DNA of 64,000 nt from Azospirillum sp. Its GTDB lineage: Bacteria; Pseudomonadota; Alphaproteobacteria; Azospirillales; Azospirillaceae. Position numbers and translations under genes: made by a program. Shown piece by piece: positions 9,244-17,580 of this stretch (positions within the stretch are counted from its first letter, which is position 1; every line of letters begins with the position of its first letter). The stretch lies in assembly GCA_027486405.1 (NCBI GenBank), contig JAIXPD010000054.1, positions 1 through 64,000 on the forward strand, given 5' to 3'. The notes beneath the pieces were generated by a model. The model saw nothing but the letters and a program-made list of their open reading frames with translations, ran no database searches and had not been told where the DNA came from.

Positions 9244-9599
9244 CCGTCCTCAACATGCTGTGGAGAAAACGGCTGTTTTTGTGGACAACCGGATCCGCCC
9301 TCGTTCCATCCCGAATGGGGGACTCCCCATCCCCGTTCACACCCCCCGGCGAACAAGTCGGCCGACCGGTTCGCGACCTGGGAGAATCCTGGGTTCATCC
9401 CCATGTTATCCACGGGACTCCCGTGGTTCCAGCTATAGCATTTCCGCCATTTCCGGCGGTAGCCCTCCGATTCATCCACAGGATCGCGCACAGGCCGGAT
9501 CCGGGGTCCGGATCTGTGGATGAATCCGGTGATGACGGGGATTACCGTTATCCACAGGCACCCTCTACCTCTACTTCCTTTCCAAACCTAAAAAGAATA
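9244..9599. other. oriC: putative chromosomal replication origin (oriC)
   Basis: This non-coding interval lies between divergent ppsR and hemE. It holds one perfect DnaA box TTATCCACA (9548-9556) and five one-mismatch versions: 9259-9267 and 9280-9288 (minus), 9406-9414 (plus), 9472-9480 (plus) and 9515-9523 (minus). Five GANTC sites lie at 9321, 9384, 9416, 9469 and 9522, where about one would be expected by chance. Boxes 9472 and 9515 are halves of a perfect 12-bp inverted repeat (9469-9480/9515-9526), and a 7-bp hairpin occupies 9410-9426. A relatively A/T- and pyrimidine-rich tract lies just before hemE (9565-9600). The gene context matches known alphaproteobacterial origins. No TTAA-type CtrA motif was seen. 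Confidence 0.8.
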
Positions 9600-9641
9600 A
9601 TGAATGGGTTTGAGAGAAACCCGATCAGGAAGCCTGCCGCC

Positions 9642-10697
9642 TTGTCCGTGACCAACCCCGCCCGCAAGCCGATGCTCGCCGCCCTCGCCGGTGAGGCGCG
9701 CGCCCGTCCGCCCTTCTGGCTGATGCGTCAGGCCGGTCGTTACCTGCCCGAATACCGCGAGCTGCGGGCCAAGGCGGGCAGCTTCCTCGACCTCTGCTAC
9801 AACCCCGATTTTGCGGTCGAGGTGACGTTGCAGCCCCTGCGCCGTTACGGCATGGACGCGGCCATCCTGTTTTCCGACATCCTGGTCGTTCCCCACGCGT
9901 TGGGCCAGCCGCTGGCCTATCTGGAGGGCGAGGGGCCGAAGCTGGACCCGATCCGCAACGTGGCCGAGCTGTCGCGCCTGTCGAAGGACCGCTTTCACGA
10001 GACGCTCGCCCCGGTCTATGAGACGCTGCGCCGCCTGACCACCGCCATCCCCGATCAAACCACGCTCATCGGCTTTGCGGGCGCGCCCTGGACCATCGCC
10101 TGCTACATGGTGGAGGGGGGTGGCTCCAAGGAGTACGCCCACGTCAAGCGGTGGGCCTACGGCGATCCAGAGGGGTTTGCGCGGCTGATCGACCTGCTGG
10201 TCGAGGTGACGGCCGATTACCTCTGCGCCCAGATCGCCGCCGGGGCGGAAACCGTCCAGCTCTTCGACAGTTGGGCCGGGGTGCTGCCGATCGGTCCGTT
10301 CCGCCGCTGGGTGATCGAGCCGACGCGGCGGATCGTCGCGCTGGTCAAGGCCCGCCACCCCAACACGCCGATCATCGGCTTCCCGCGCGGTGCCGGCCAC
10401 GCCTATGAGGATTACGTTGCCGACAGCGGCGTGGACGCCGTCGGCCTGGACACCACGGTGTCGCCGCTGTGGGCGGCGCGCAACCTGCAAACGCGCCTGC
10501 CGGTTCAGGGCAACCTCGACCCGATCATGCTGGCCACCGGTGGCAAGGCCCTGGCCGCCGCGACCGACGAGATCCTGGAGGCCTTCGCCAACCGGCCCTT
10601 CATCTTCAACCTGGGCCATGGCGTGATCCAGACCACCCCGCCGGAGCATGTGGCGGATCTGGCCCGGCAACTGCGCCGCTGGCCGGAGCGGGGCTGA
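9642..10697 (+). CDS. hemE: uroporphyrinogen III decarboxylase
   Basis: Converts uroporphyrinogen III to coproporphyrinogen III in haem synthesis. The family signature [20 protein letters not shown] lies near the N-terminus, and the product ends normally. The start is uncertain. TTG at 9642 has AGGAAG 9-10 bp upstream and gives 351 residues. GTG at 9648 (349 residues) and ATG at 9600 (365 residues, without a clear ribosome site) are alternatives. The typical family length of about 345-350 favours 9642 or 9648. It flanks the putative oriC and starts the hemE-hemH-hemJ-rho run. Confidence 0.93.
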   Translation: MSVTNPARKPMLAALAGEARARPPFWLMRQAGRYLPEYRELRAKAGSFLDLCYNPDFAVEVTLQPLRRYGMDAAILFSDILVVPHALGQPLAYLEGEGPKLDPIRNVAELSRLSKDRFHETLAPVYETLRRLTTAIPDQTTLIGFAGAPWTIACYMVEGGGSKEYAHVKRWAYGDPEGFARLIDLLVEVTADYLCAQIAAGAETVQLFDSWAGVLPIGPFRRWVIEPTRRIVALVKARHPNTPIIGFPRGAGHAYEDYVADSGVDAVGLDTTVSPLWAARNLQTRLPVQGNLDPIMLATGGKALAAATDEILEAFANRPFIFNLGHGVIQTTPPEHVADLARQLRRWPERG

Positions 10698-10801
10698 TCG
10701 GCGCAAGGTTGATCGGCGGGGCGGGATCGCATCAAGTCTTTGGTCGAAAAGCGCAAGAGGGGGCTGGACAGAGGCAGGGGAAGACCCCAGTTTAGCGAAC
10801 C

Positions 10802-11860
10802 ATGTCCACGCCCTCCGCTTCTCCGCGACGCACCGCCGTCGTGCTGTTCAACCTCGGCGGCCCTGACGCTCCCGAGGCGGTGCGCCCGTTCCTGTTCAAC
10901 CTGTTCGCCGATCCGGCGATCATCCGGTTGCCCAACCCCTTCCGCTTTCTGATCGCCAGCCTGATTTCCGGGCGGCGGGCGAAACCGGCGGCGGCGATCT
11001 ACGCGCAGCTTGGCGGGAAATCGCCGTTGCTGGAAAACACCCAGGACCAGGCCCGCGCGCTGGAGCAGAGCCTGACCGGGGCGGGGATGGAGGCGCGTGT
11101 CTTCATCGCCATGCGCTATTGGCACCCGATGAGCGCGGAAACGGCGGCCAAGGTGAAGGACTACGACCCGGATCTGGTCGTGCTGCTGCCGCTCTACCCG
11201 CAATTCTCCACCACGACCACGGCGTCCAGCTTCAAGGCGTGGGACGAGGCGGCGCGCACGGTCGGGCTGATCGCGCCGACGAAACGCCTGTGCTGCTACC
11301 CGACCCAGACCGGCTTCATCGACGCCATGGCCGACCAGATCCGCCCGCTTTACGAAGCGGCGTCGGCCCATGGGACCCCGCGCGTCCTGTTTTCCGCCCA
11401 TGGCCTGCCGAAAAAGGTCGTGACCGGTGGCGATCCCTACCAGTGGCAGTGCGAACGGACGGCGGAATCCATCGCTGCCGCGCTGGGGGTGGAGCATCTG
11501 GACTGGGTCAACTGCTACCAGAGCCGCGTCGGCCCGATGGAGTGGATCGGCCCCAGCACCGACGCGGAGATCAAGCGCGCCGGTCAGGATGGCGTTCCGG
11601 TGTTGGTCGTGCCCATGGCCTTTGTGTCGGAGCATTCCGAAACGCTGGTCGAAATCGAGGTCGAATACCGCCATTTGGCCAAGGAATCCGGGGTTCCGCA
11701 CTTCACCCGCGTGCCGACGGTGGGCGTCCATCCGGTGTTCATCCAGGGGCTGGCCGGGCTGGTCCAGCACAGCGTCGCCGCCAAGACCGCCCTGTGCAGC
11801 CACAGCGGCGGGCGGATCTGCCCGTCCAGCTTCTCCGGCTGTCCGCACGCCGGGCGCTGA
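10802..11860 (+). CDS. hemH: ferrochelatase
   Basis: Inserts Fe2+ into protoporphyrin IX, the last haem step. The 352-residue protein has the family features FNLGGPDAPEAV at the start, the SAHGLPKK segment with the conserved active-site His, and a conserved Glu-rich SEHSETL region. A Cys-rich tail (CSHSGGRICPSSFSGCP) could hold a [2Fe-2S] cluster, as reported for some alphaproteobacterial ferrochelatases. That is an inference, since only three tail cysteines are evident. It follows hemE by 104 bp on the same strand. Confidence 0.94.
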   Translation: MSTPSASPRRTAVVLFNLGGPDAPEAVRPFLFNLFADPAIIRLPNPFRFLIASLISGRRAKPAAAIYAQLGGKSPLLENTQDQARALEQSLTGAGMEARVFIAMRYWHPMSAETAAKVKDYDPDLVVLLPLYPQFSTTTTASSFKAWDEAARTVGLIAPTKRLCCYPTQTGFIDAMADQIRPLYEAASAHGTPRVLFSAHGLPKKVVTGGDPYQWQCERTAESIAAALGVEHLDWVNCYQSRVGPMEWIGPSTDAEIKRAGQDGVPVLVVPMAFVSEHSETLVEIEVEYRHLAKESGVPHFTRVPTVGVHPVFIQGLAGLVQHSVAAKTALCSHSGGRICPSSFSGCPHAGR

Positions 11861-11936
11861 TTGCGGGCGCTGATCACAGGCGCTGACCGTCTCGCCTGGG
11901 CGAACCATCACACACGAGCGGAAACAGGGGGATTCG

Positions 11937-12368
11937 GTGCTGTATCTGTGGATCAAGGCGCTGCACGTCATCAGCGTCATCGCGTGGATGGCCGGACTGC
12001 TCTATCTGCCGCGCCTGTTCGTCTACCACACCCAGGCCGCCCCCGGATCCGAGGCGTCGGAGACCTTCAAGGTGATGGAACGCCGCCTGCTGCGCGCCAT
12101 CATGAACCCGGCGATGATCGCGTCCTACCTGTTTGGCGCGACCATGATCGCGCTCGACCCGTCGATCTTCAAGCAGGGGGGATGGCTGCACGCCAAGCTG
12201 CTGTTCGTGGCCCTGCTGACCGTCAGCCACATGCTGATGGCGCGGTGGCGGCGGGAGTTCGCCGAGGACCGCAACCAGCGGCCCCAGCGCTTCTACCGCA
12301 TCGCCAACGAGGTGCCGACGCTGCTGATGATCGGCATCGTGATCTTCGTCATCGTCAAGCCGTTCTGA
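11937..12368 (+). CDS. hemJ: protoporphyrinogen IX oxidase HemJ
   Basis: The 143-residue membrane protein has about four transmembrane helices and the HemJ/YPO-type conserved His-containing first helix (ALHVISVIAWMAGLLYLPRL). HemJ oxidises protoporphyrinogen IX to protoporphyrin IX, the substrate for the upstream HemH. The GTG start at 11937 has CAGGGGG directly upstream. Its place between hemH and rho is common in alphaproteobacteria. Older annotations call it a CopD-like or UPF0093 protein. Confidence 0.9.
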   Translation: MLYLWIKALHVISVIAWMAGLLYLPRLFVYHTQAAPGSEASETFKVMERRLLRAIMNPAMIASYLFGATMIALDPSIFKQGGWLHAKLLFVALLTVSHMLMARWRREFAEDRNQRPQRFYRIANEVPTLLMIGIVIFVIVKPF

Positions 12369-12712
12369 CACGAACCGTTTCACCGTGGCGGGCGGATCCG
12401 CCCGTCCATCCGCCCGCCCGTTGCCCGGCTTGTTGCGGGGCAGGGGGAAGGGCTGGTTGTCGGACCGCTTTCGTTTGACTTGGCGCGGCCCTTCCGATAA
12501 TCCTGTTGTCACCACGGGGTTTTTCGCTCCGTGGCACCCATCCCCACATCCGCCATTCCGACGCTCACACCTTGAGCCGGACGCGGTGGCTGGCGAGTCT
12601 GTTCAACTCGGTCAGGATTCCACCCGCTGTCCAACCGACGCCACCATTCCCATGCGCGCCGTCGGCCGGGATTTCAGGCACTCCCCCGCATGATGATTTC
12701 ACAGGCATACCC
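12369..12712 (+). promoter_or_regulatory. hemJ-rho intergenic region with candidate rho promoter and leader
   Basis: This 344-bp stretch has no convincing gene. A sigma70-like pair TTGACT (12475-12480) and GATAAT (12496-12501) has a short 15-bp spacer. Directly downstream, CCACGG (12512-12517) and CCGTGG (12529-12534) can form a hairpin. If used, this promoter would give rho an untranslated leader of roughly 200 nt. Rho is autoregulated through its leader in other bacteria, so attenuation here is plausible but unproven. Confidence 0.4.
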
Positions 12713-13969
12713 ATGCATCTCCAAGAGCTGAAGTGCAAAAGCCCCGCCGAACTCCTGGCGTTCGCGGAGGAGTTGCAGATCGAGAACGCCAGCACCCTGC
12801 GCAAGCAGGACATGATGTTCGCGATCCTGAAGCAACTGGCCGAAAACGACATTCCGATCTTCGGCGACGGGGTTTTGGAGGTTCTTCAAGACGGTTTCGG
12901 TTTCTTGCGGTCGCCCGAGGCGAATTACCTGCCCGGTCCCGATGACATCTATGTCAGCCCCAGCCAGGTCCGCCGCTTCGGCCTGCGCACCGGCGACACG
13001 GTGGAGGGGCAGATCCGTTCCCCCAAGGACGGCGAGCGCTATTTCGCCCTGTTCAAGGTCAACACGATCAATTTCGACGCGCCGGACAAGGTCCGTCACC
13101 GCATCAACTTCGACAACCTGACCCCGCTCTACCCCGAAGAGCGGATCCGGATGGAGGTCGAGGATCCGACCAAGAAGAACCTGACCGGCCGCATCGTCGA
13201 TCTGGTGTCCCCCCTGGGCAAGGGACAGCGCGGCCTGATCGTGGCCCCGCCGCGCACCGGCAAGACGGTGATGCTGCAAAACATCGCCCATTCCATCGCC
13301 ACCAACCACCCGGAAGCCTATCTGATCGTCCTGCTGATCGACGAGCGGCCGGAAGAAGTCACCGACATGGCCCGTTCGGTGAAGGGCGAGGTCATCAGCT
13401 CCACCTTTGACGAACCGGCCACCCGGCACGTCCAGGTCGCCGAAATGGTGATCGAGAAGGCCAAGCGGCTGGTCGAGCACAAGCGCGACGTCGTCATCCT
13501 GCTCGATTCCATCACCCGTCTGGCCCGCGCCTACAACACCGTGGTTCCGTCGTCGGGCAAGGTGCTGACCGGCGGTGTGGACGCCAACGCGCTGCAACGG
13601 CCCAAGCGCTTCTTCGGTGCCGCCCGCAACATCGAGGAAGGCGGGTCGCTGACCATCATCGCCACCGCGCTGATCGACACCGGCAGCCGCATGGACGAGG
13701 TGATCTTCGAAGAGTTCAAGGGCACCGGCAATTCGGAAATCGTCCTGGACCGCAAGCTGTCGGACAAGCGCACCTTCCCGGCCATCGACATTTCGAAGTC
13801 GGGGACTCGCAAGGAAGAGCTGCTGGTGGATCGCGGCACCATGTCGAAGATGTGGATCCTGCGCCGCATCCTGATGCCGATGGGCGTGACCGACGCGGTC
13901 GATTTCCTGGTCGACAAGCTGAAGCACACCAAGTCGAACGCCGAGTTCTTCGACAGCATGAACCAGTAA
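12713..13969 (+). CDS. rho: transcription termination factor Rho
   Basis: The 418-residue ATP-dependent RNA helicase terminates transcription at C-rich unstructured RNA. It begins [20 protein letters not shown] (Rho N-terminal domain), followed by the cold-shock-like RNA-binding domain with [20 protein letters not shown]. The ATPase part has the Walker A GPPRTGKT-type motif (APPRTGKTV), the Walker [10 protein letters not shown] and the Q/R-loop regions. The ATG at 12713 fits family length, and a 69-codon in-frame extension upstream is rejected. Confidence 0.97.
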   Translation: MHLQELKCKSPAELLAFAEELQIENASTLRKQDMMFAILKQLAENDIPIFGDGVLEVLQDGFGFLRSPEANYLPGPDDIYVSPSQVRRFGLRTGDTVEGQIRSPKDGERYFALFKVNTINFDAPDKVRHRINFDNLTPLYPEERIRMEVEDPTKKNLTGRIVDLVSPLGKGQRGLIVAPPRTGKTVMLQNIAHSIATNHPEAYLIVLLIDERPEEVTDMARSVKGEVISSTFDEPATRHVQVAEMVIEKAKRLVEHKRDVVILLDSITRLARAYNTVVPSSGKVLTGGVDANALQRPKRFFGAARNIEEGGSLTIIATALIDTGSRMDEVIFEEFKGTGNSEIVLDRKLSDKRTFPAIDISKSGTRKEELLVDRGTMSKMWILRRILMPMGVTDAVDFLVDKLKHTKSNAEFFDSMNQ

Positions 13970-14030
13970 CTCCGCCGTCGGCTTGGCCGCATGGCGGCCT
14001 TGCCGGAAGGGGACTGGAAAAGCGAACAGA

Positions 14031-14065
14031 AAAAAGGCGGGACCCGGTTGGGATCCCGCCTTTTT
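14031..14065. terminator. bidirectional intrinsic terminator, rho/secB
   Basis: A 12-bp stem AAAAAGGCGGGA/TCCCGCCTTTTT (14031-14042 with 14054-14065) lies between convergent rho and secB. U-tracts occur in both directions, so it can end both transcripts. Confidence 0.85.
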
Positions 14066-14122
14066 CATGGCCGCCTGCTTTGGTCCAAGCGTCCCGGATC
14101 GGTGTCCGGGACGGTCGGACGC

Positions 14123-14614
14123 TCAGAACGGGGGCTGGCTCGGCTGTTCGGCGTTCGCGGCCTGGCCCTGACGGCGGTACAGGTCGGCGAAGTCGATCGG
14201 GTTGATCATCAACGGCGGATAGCCGCCTTCGCGGGTCGCGGTGGAGATGATGGAGCGGGCGAAGGGGAACAGCATGCGCGGCCCTTCGATCATCAGCACC
14301 GGGCGGTGATGCTCCTTCGGCAGGCCGGGAAGCTGGAACAGAGCGCCATAGCTCAGCTCGACCAGGAAGGCGACGGCGTCTTCCTGACGGGCTTCACAGC
14401 GCAGTTGCAGGATGACTTCGTAGATGTCCTCGCCCACGGCCTGGGCCTGGACGTCCACACCGATGCTGACCTGCGGCTGCGGCTGGTTCGGCAGCAGGCT
14501 TTGCGGCGCGTTCGGGTTCTCGAAGGAGAAATCCTTCACATACTGGGCCAGGATGTTCATCGGCAGCGAGGACGCCTGCGACTGTTCGGCGTCGTTGCTC
14601 TGCTGGTCGGACAT
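14123..14614 (-). CDS. secB: protein-export chaperone SecB
   Basis: The 163-residue cytosolic tetrameric chaperone keeps preproteins unfolded and hands them to SecA. The conserved blocks AQYVKDFSFENPNAP, the beta-sheet core with EVILQLRCEA, and GALFQLPG are visible. The acidic, Gln-rich N-terminus and Gln/Pro-rich C-terminus are normal for alphaproteobacteria. ATG at 14614 is chosen over one at 14632 because AGGAG lies 6-7 bp upstream of it. Confidence 0.95.
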   Translation of the reverse strand: MSDQQSNDAEQSQASSLPMNILAQYVKDFSFENPNAPQSLLPNQPQPQVSIGVDVQAQAVGEDIYEVILQLRCEARQEDAVAFLVELSYGALFQLPGLPKEHHRPVLMIEGPRMLFPFARSIISTATREGGYPPLMINPIDFADLYRRQGQAANAEQPSQPPF

Positions 14615-14755
14615 TACGGACTCCTGAATCATCGGCCCGTCCGTCCTGGGGGCGGCGGCCCGCGATGGGGGTGGGGTGGAAAGGATGTTCGCCGTGTCCG
14701 GCGATCCTGGATCGCTACCATGGATCGCGGGGGCCTGCCAACGGAAAGCGCGCGG

Positions 14756-15361
14756 TCAATCGCGCCCGTCCGGGCGGGTCTTGCCCCATTGGGAATCCGA
14801 CAGGCGCGGCGTGCCGGGCGCGCTGGGCGGCGGAGGATCGGACAGGGTCACGAACTCCCCATCGATCACGCCGGGATCGGCGGCACCGTAAGGGGGCGCA
14901 CCGGGGCGGGGTGCATGGGGGCGGGGTGCATGGGGGCGTGTCTGCTCCTCGGGTCGGGCAAAGCCGCCCTGATGGGCAAAGCCACCGGCGTTGACGAAGC
15001 GGAAGGCGTTGCCCGCCGCCAAGCGGCCGATCAACCACCGCCCCAACCCCCGGCGCAACGGCGGGACCAGCAGCACCAGCGCCACCAGATCGCTCAGGAA
15101 GCCCGGAACGATCAGCAGGATGCCCGCCAGGACCACGCACACGCTGTCCAGCACGCCGCCCAACGCGGCGTCCGCCCCCAGCGCACCGCCTTGCAGGCGG
15201 GACAGGCTGGTCAGGCCGCGATGGCGGATCAGCAACACGCCGATCACCGCCGACAAGGCCAGCAGGCCGATGGTTGGACCGGCCCCGATCCAGTCGCCAA
15301 CCTGGATGAAGCCAATGATTTCCAGGATCGGCAACAGAAGGAACCACAACAGGATGGGCAT
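14756..15361 (-). CDS. fxsA: FxsA-family inner-membrane protein
   Basis: The 201-residue protein has three or four hydrophobic segments in its first 130 residues, starting MPILLWFLLLPILEIIGFIQ, with the GPTIGLLALSAVIGVLLIR and GILLIVPGFLSD blocks typical of FxsA/YtzA proteins. In E. coli FxsA affects exclusion of phage T7 by F, and its normal role is unclear. The C-terminal tail is unusually long and Pro-rich, with a perfect 15-bp tandem repeat at 14903-14932 encoding HAPRP units. ATG at 15361 is chosen because the hydrophobic segment starts there. Confidence 0.87.
   Translation of the reverse strand: MPILLWFLLLPILEIIGFIQVGDWIGAGPTIGLLALSAVIGVLLIRHRGLTSLSRLQGGALGADAALGGVLDSVCVVLAGILLIVPGFLSDLVALVLLVPPLRRGLGRWLIGRLAAGNAFRFVNAGGFAHQGGFARPEEQTRPHAPRPHAPRPGAPPYGAADPGVIDGEFVTLSDPPPPSAPGTPRLSDSQWGKTRPDGRD
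14903..14932. repeat. 15-bp perfect tandem repeat inside fxsA
   Basis: GGGGCGGGGTGCATG occurs twice head-to-tail, with a third partial unit (GGGGCG). The period is a multiple of three and adds HAPRP units to the FxsA tail, so it is a potential length-variable site that keeps frame. Confidence 0.85.
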
Positions 15362-15527
15362 GGCTGTCCTTGCTCTTCGGGGCTGCACGCCCTATCTACA
15401 TAAGACTGTGAGTCTTCGGGGCTGTTTTGCGGACCGAAGGCGCGCCGTTTGCGTGGCCGCCGATTACAGGTAATGTGGCGCAGGCGTTGGGGCAAGCCGG
15501 TGCGTTGATCCGCCAGGACTTGCCGCG

Positions 15528-16229
15528 ATGGATGAAACCGGAAGGATGTTGGCTATGGGGGATGGGATCGTGTTCATCGAAATCGTCATTTTTGCGATGA
15601 TCGCGGCGTTTCTCGTCTACCGCCTGCGCAGCGTCCTGGGCCGCCGCACGGGCGAGGAGCGTCCACGCCCCAACCCCTTCACCGCGTCGGCCGGGCAGAC
15701 CGACAACGTCATTCCGCTGCCCAACCGCGACCGTCCGCGCGCTGACGCCGTGGTGTCGCCGGACGAGCCGCTGTCGCTGGCCGCCTCCATCGACCAGATC
15801 GCCGCCGCCGACAGCAATTTCGAGGAAAAGCATTTCCTGGAAGGGGCCAAGGCCGCGTTCCAGATGATCGTCGAGGCGTTCGCCCGTGGCGACTCCGCCG
15901 CCCTGCGCCCCCTGTTGGCCGACGATGTGTTCGCCAGCTTCGACCGGGTGATTGGCGAGCGCCAGAGCAAGGGCGAAACCGACGAAACCCGCGTCCAGCG
16001 CGTGCGTGAGGCCGAGGTGGTGGAAGCCCGCCTCAACCAGGGCCGCTACGCGCTGGTGACGGTCCGTCTGGTGTCCGACCAGATCAACGTCCTGCGCGAC
16101 CGCAACGGCGCGGTGATCGACGGCGACCCCAACACGGTGGTCGAGGCGAACGACGTCTGGACCTTTGCCCGCGACATCCAATCGCGCAACCCGAACTGGG
16201 CCTTGACCGAAATCCGCGCGGTTCCTTGA
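15528..16229 (+). CDS. Tim44/TimA-like putative adaptor protein
   Basis: The 233-residue protein starts with one transmembrane helix (IVFIEIVIFAMIAAFLVYRL). A Pro/Arg-rich linker and a C-terminal Tim44-like domain (about residues 95-230) follow. In alphaproteobacteria such proteins are proposed relatives of mitochondrial Tim44, and their bacterial role is poorly defined. In-frame ATGs at 15528, 15546 and 15555 are possible starts, and GGAAGG suits the last one. The gene lies opposite secB/fxsA and overlaps mltA by a few bases, a recurrent neighbourhood. Confidence 0.85.
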   Translation: MDETGRMLAMGDGIVFIEIVIFAMIAAFLVYRLRSVLGRRTGEERPRPNPFTASAGQTDNVIPLPNRDRPRADAVVSPDEPLSLAASIDQIAAADSNFEEKHFLEGAKAAFQMIVEAFARGDSAALRPLLADDVFASFDRVIGERQSKGETDETRVQRVREAEVVEARLNQGRYALVTVRLVSDQINVLRDRNGAVIDGDPNTVVEANDVWTFARDIQSRNPNWALTEIRAVP

Positions 16230-17479
16230 TCGTGGGAACTTGGAGAAGGCTGCGGAGTCGGACCACACTCGCCGTCCTTGGCGTGGCCCTCGCGCTGGTC
16301 GCCTGCGACCGCAAGGAGGAGGAGGCGAAGGCCCCACCCCCGGCCCCCGCCCAACCGGCTCCCGCGCCGGCCCCTCCGCCGGACGCTTTGACGCTGACCC
16401 GCTTGTCCTTTGCCGATTTGCCCGGTTGGACCGCCGACACCCAATCCGCCGCGCTGCCCGCCCTGGCGCGCTCCTGCAAACGGATGATGACGTTGCCGCC
16501 CGACCGTCCGGTTGGGCCGGGGGGCGTGGCCGGGACCATCGCCGATTGGCAAGCGCCCTGCGCCCGGCTGGGCACGATTGCCGCCGGGAATGACGCCGCC
16601 GCCCGCGCCTTTTTCGAGACCGAGTTCGTGCCCTATGCGGCGGGCAACAACGGCGAGCGGCAAGGGCTGTTCACCGGCTATTACGAAACGGAGCTGGAAG
16701 GCTCCCGCCAACCGGATCCGGCCTACCCGGTCCCGCTCTACAAGCGGCCTGCCGATCTGGTGATGGTCGATCTTGGTGAGTTTGCTGACCGCTGGAAGGG
16801 CGAGCGCACCGCCGGGCGGGTTGTGGACGGGCGGTTGAGGCCGTTTGAGGATCGCGCGGCGATCGAGGCCGGCGCCCTGCGCGGCAAGGGGCTGGAACTG
16901 CTCTGGGTCAAGGACCCCATCGCCGCCTTTTTCCTGCACATCCAGGGGTCGGGCCGCGTCCGCATGGCCGATGGCAGCGAGGTCCGCGTGAATTACGCCG
17001 GGCAGAACGGCCACAAATACGTCGCCATCGGCAAGGAGCTGATCGAGCGCGGCGCGTTGAAAAAGGAGGAGGTCTCCCTCCAGACCATTCGCGCCTGGCT
17101 GAAAGCCAACCCGGATCAGGCCCAAGCGCTGATGAACAAGAACCCGTCCTATGTCTTTTTCCAGACGATAGCGGGCGAGGGGCCGATCGGGGCGCAGGGC
17201 GTGCCGCTGACGCCGGGGCGCAGTCTGGCCGTCGATTCCAAATTCATGCCCTACGGCGTGCCGGTCTGGCTTGACGCCGAAGACCCGCTGGACGCCAAGC
17301 AGCCCTTGCGCCGGTTGCTGGTGGCGCAGGACACCGGCGGGGCCATCCGTGGCCCCGTGCGCGGCGATGTGTTCTGGGGGCATGGGGCCGACGCCGAGGC
17401 CAAAGCCGGTGTGATGAAAAGCAAGGGTGGTTATGGAGTTCTGCTGCCGCGCACGGTTGCGGTTCCGGTAAAACCCTAA
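16226..17479 (+). CDS. mltA: membrane-bound lytic murein transglycosylase A
   Basis: Cleaves the beta-1,4 bond between MurNAc and GlcNAc with formation of 1,6-anhydro ends. The 417-residue precursor has a lipoprotein signal with lipobox LVAC (Cys27). An Ala/Pro-rich linker and the MltA domain (TGYYETELEGSR) follow. The C-terminal 3D domain contains the conserved Asp residues in AQDTGGAIRGPVRGDVFWG. The start is a non-ATG codon: TTG at 16226 overlaps the stop of the Tim44-like gene, and GTG at 16232 is the alternative. Translational coupling is likely. Confidence 0.92.
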   Translation: MIVGTWRRLRSRTTLAVLGVALALVACDRKEEEAKAPPPAPAQPAPAPAPPPDALTLTRLSFADLPGWTADTQSAALPALARSCKRMMTLPPDRPVGPGGVAGTIADWQAPCARLGTIAAGNDAAARAFFETEFVPYAAGNNGERQGLFTGYYETELEGSRQPDPAYPVPLYKRPADLVMVDLGEFADRWKGERTAGRVVDGRLRPFEDRAAIEAGALRGKGLELLWVKDPIAAFFLHIQGSGRVRMADGSEVRVNYAGQNGHKYVAIGKELIERGALKKEEVSLQTIRAWLKANPDQAQALMNKNPSYVFFQTIAGEGPIGAQGVPLTPGRSLAVDSKFMPYGVPVWLDAEDPLDAKQPLRRLLVAQDTGGAIRGPVRGDVFWGHGADAEAKAGVMKSKGGYGVLLPRTVAVPVKP

Positions 17480-17580
17480 CCTCAATCTTCGCTGGAAAGA
17501 CTGCGAACCGTTTTGCTCTCGAACCATCTTTCCGCTACTCTGTGGGGGATTGTCCACCCCCATCGGGGATGCCATCGGGA

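Noticed and set aside
9406..9426. Intrinsic terminator (CCACGGG/CCCGTGG hairpin) in the origin
   Set aside because: There is no T-tract and it overlaps a DnaA-like box between divergent genes, where no transcript needs ending.
9255..9641. N-terminal extension of hemE through the intergenic region to 9255
   Set aside because: It would add about 115-130 residues absent from the family and would run through the DnaA-box region. Starts at 9642 or 9648 fit the family.
12506..12712. 69-codon upstream extension of Rho
   Set aside because: Family proteins start at MHLQELK.., and the extension has no homology-like features and covers the putative leader.
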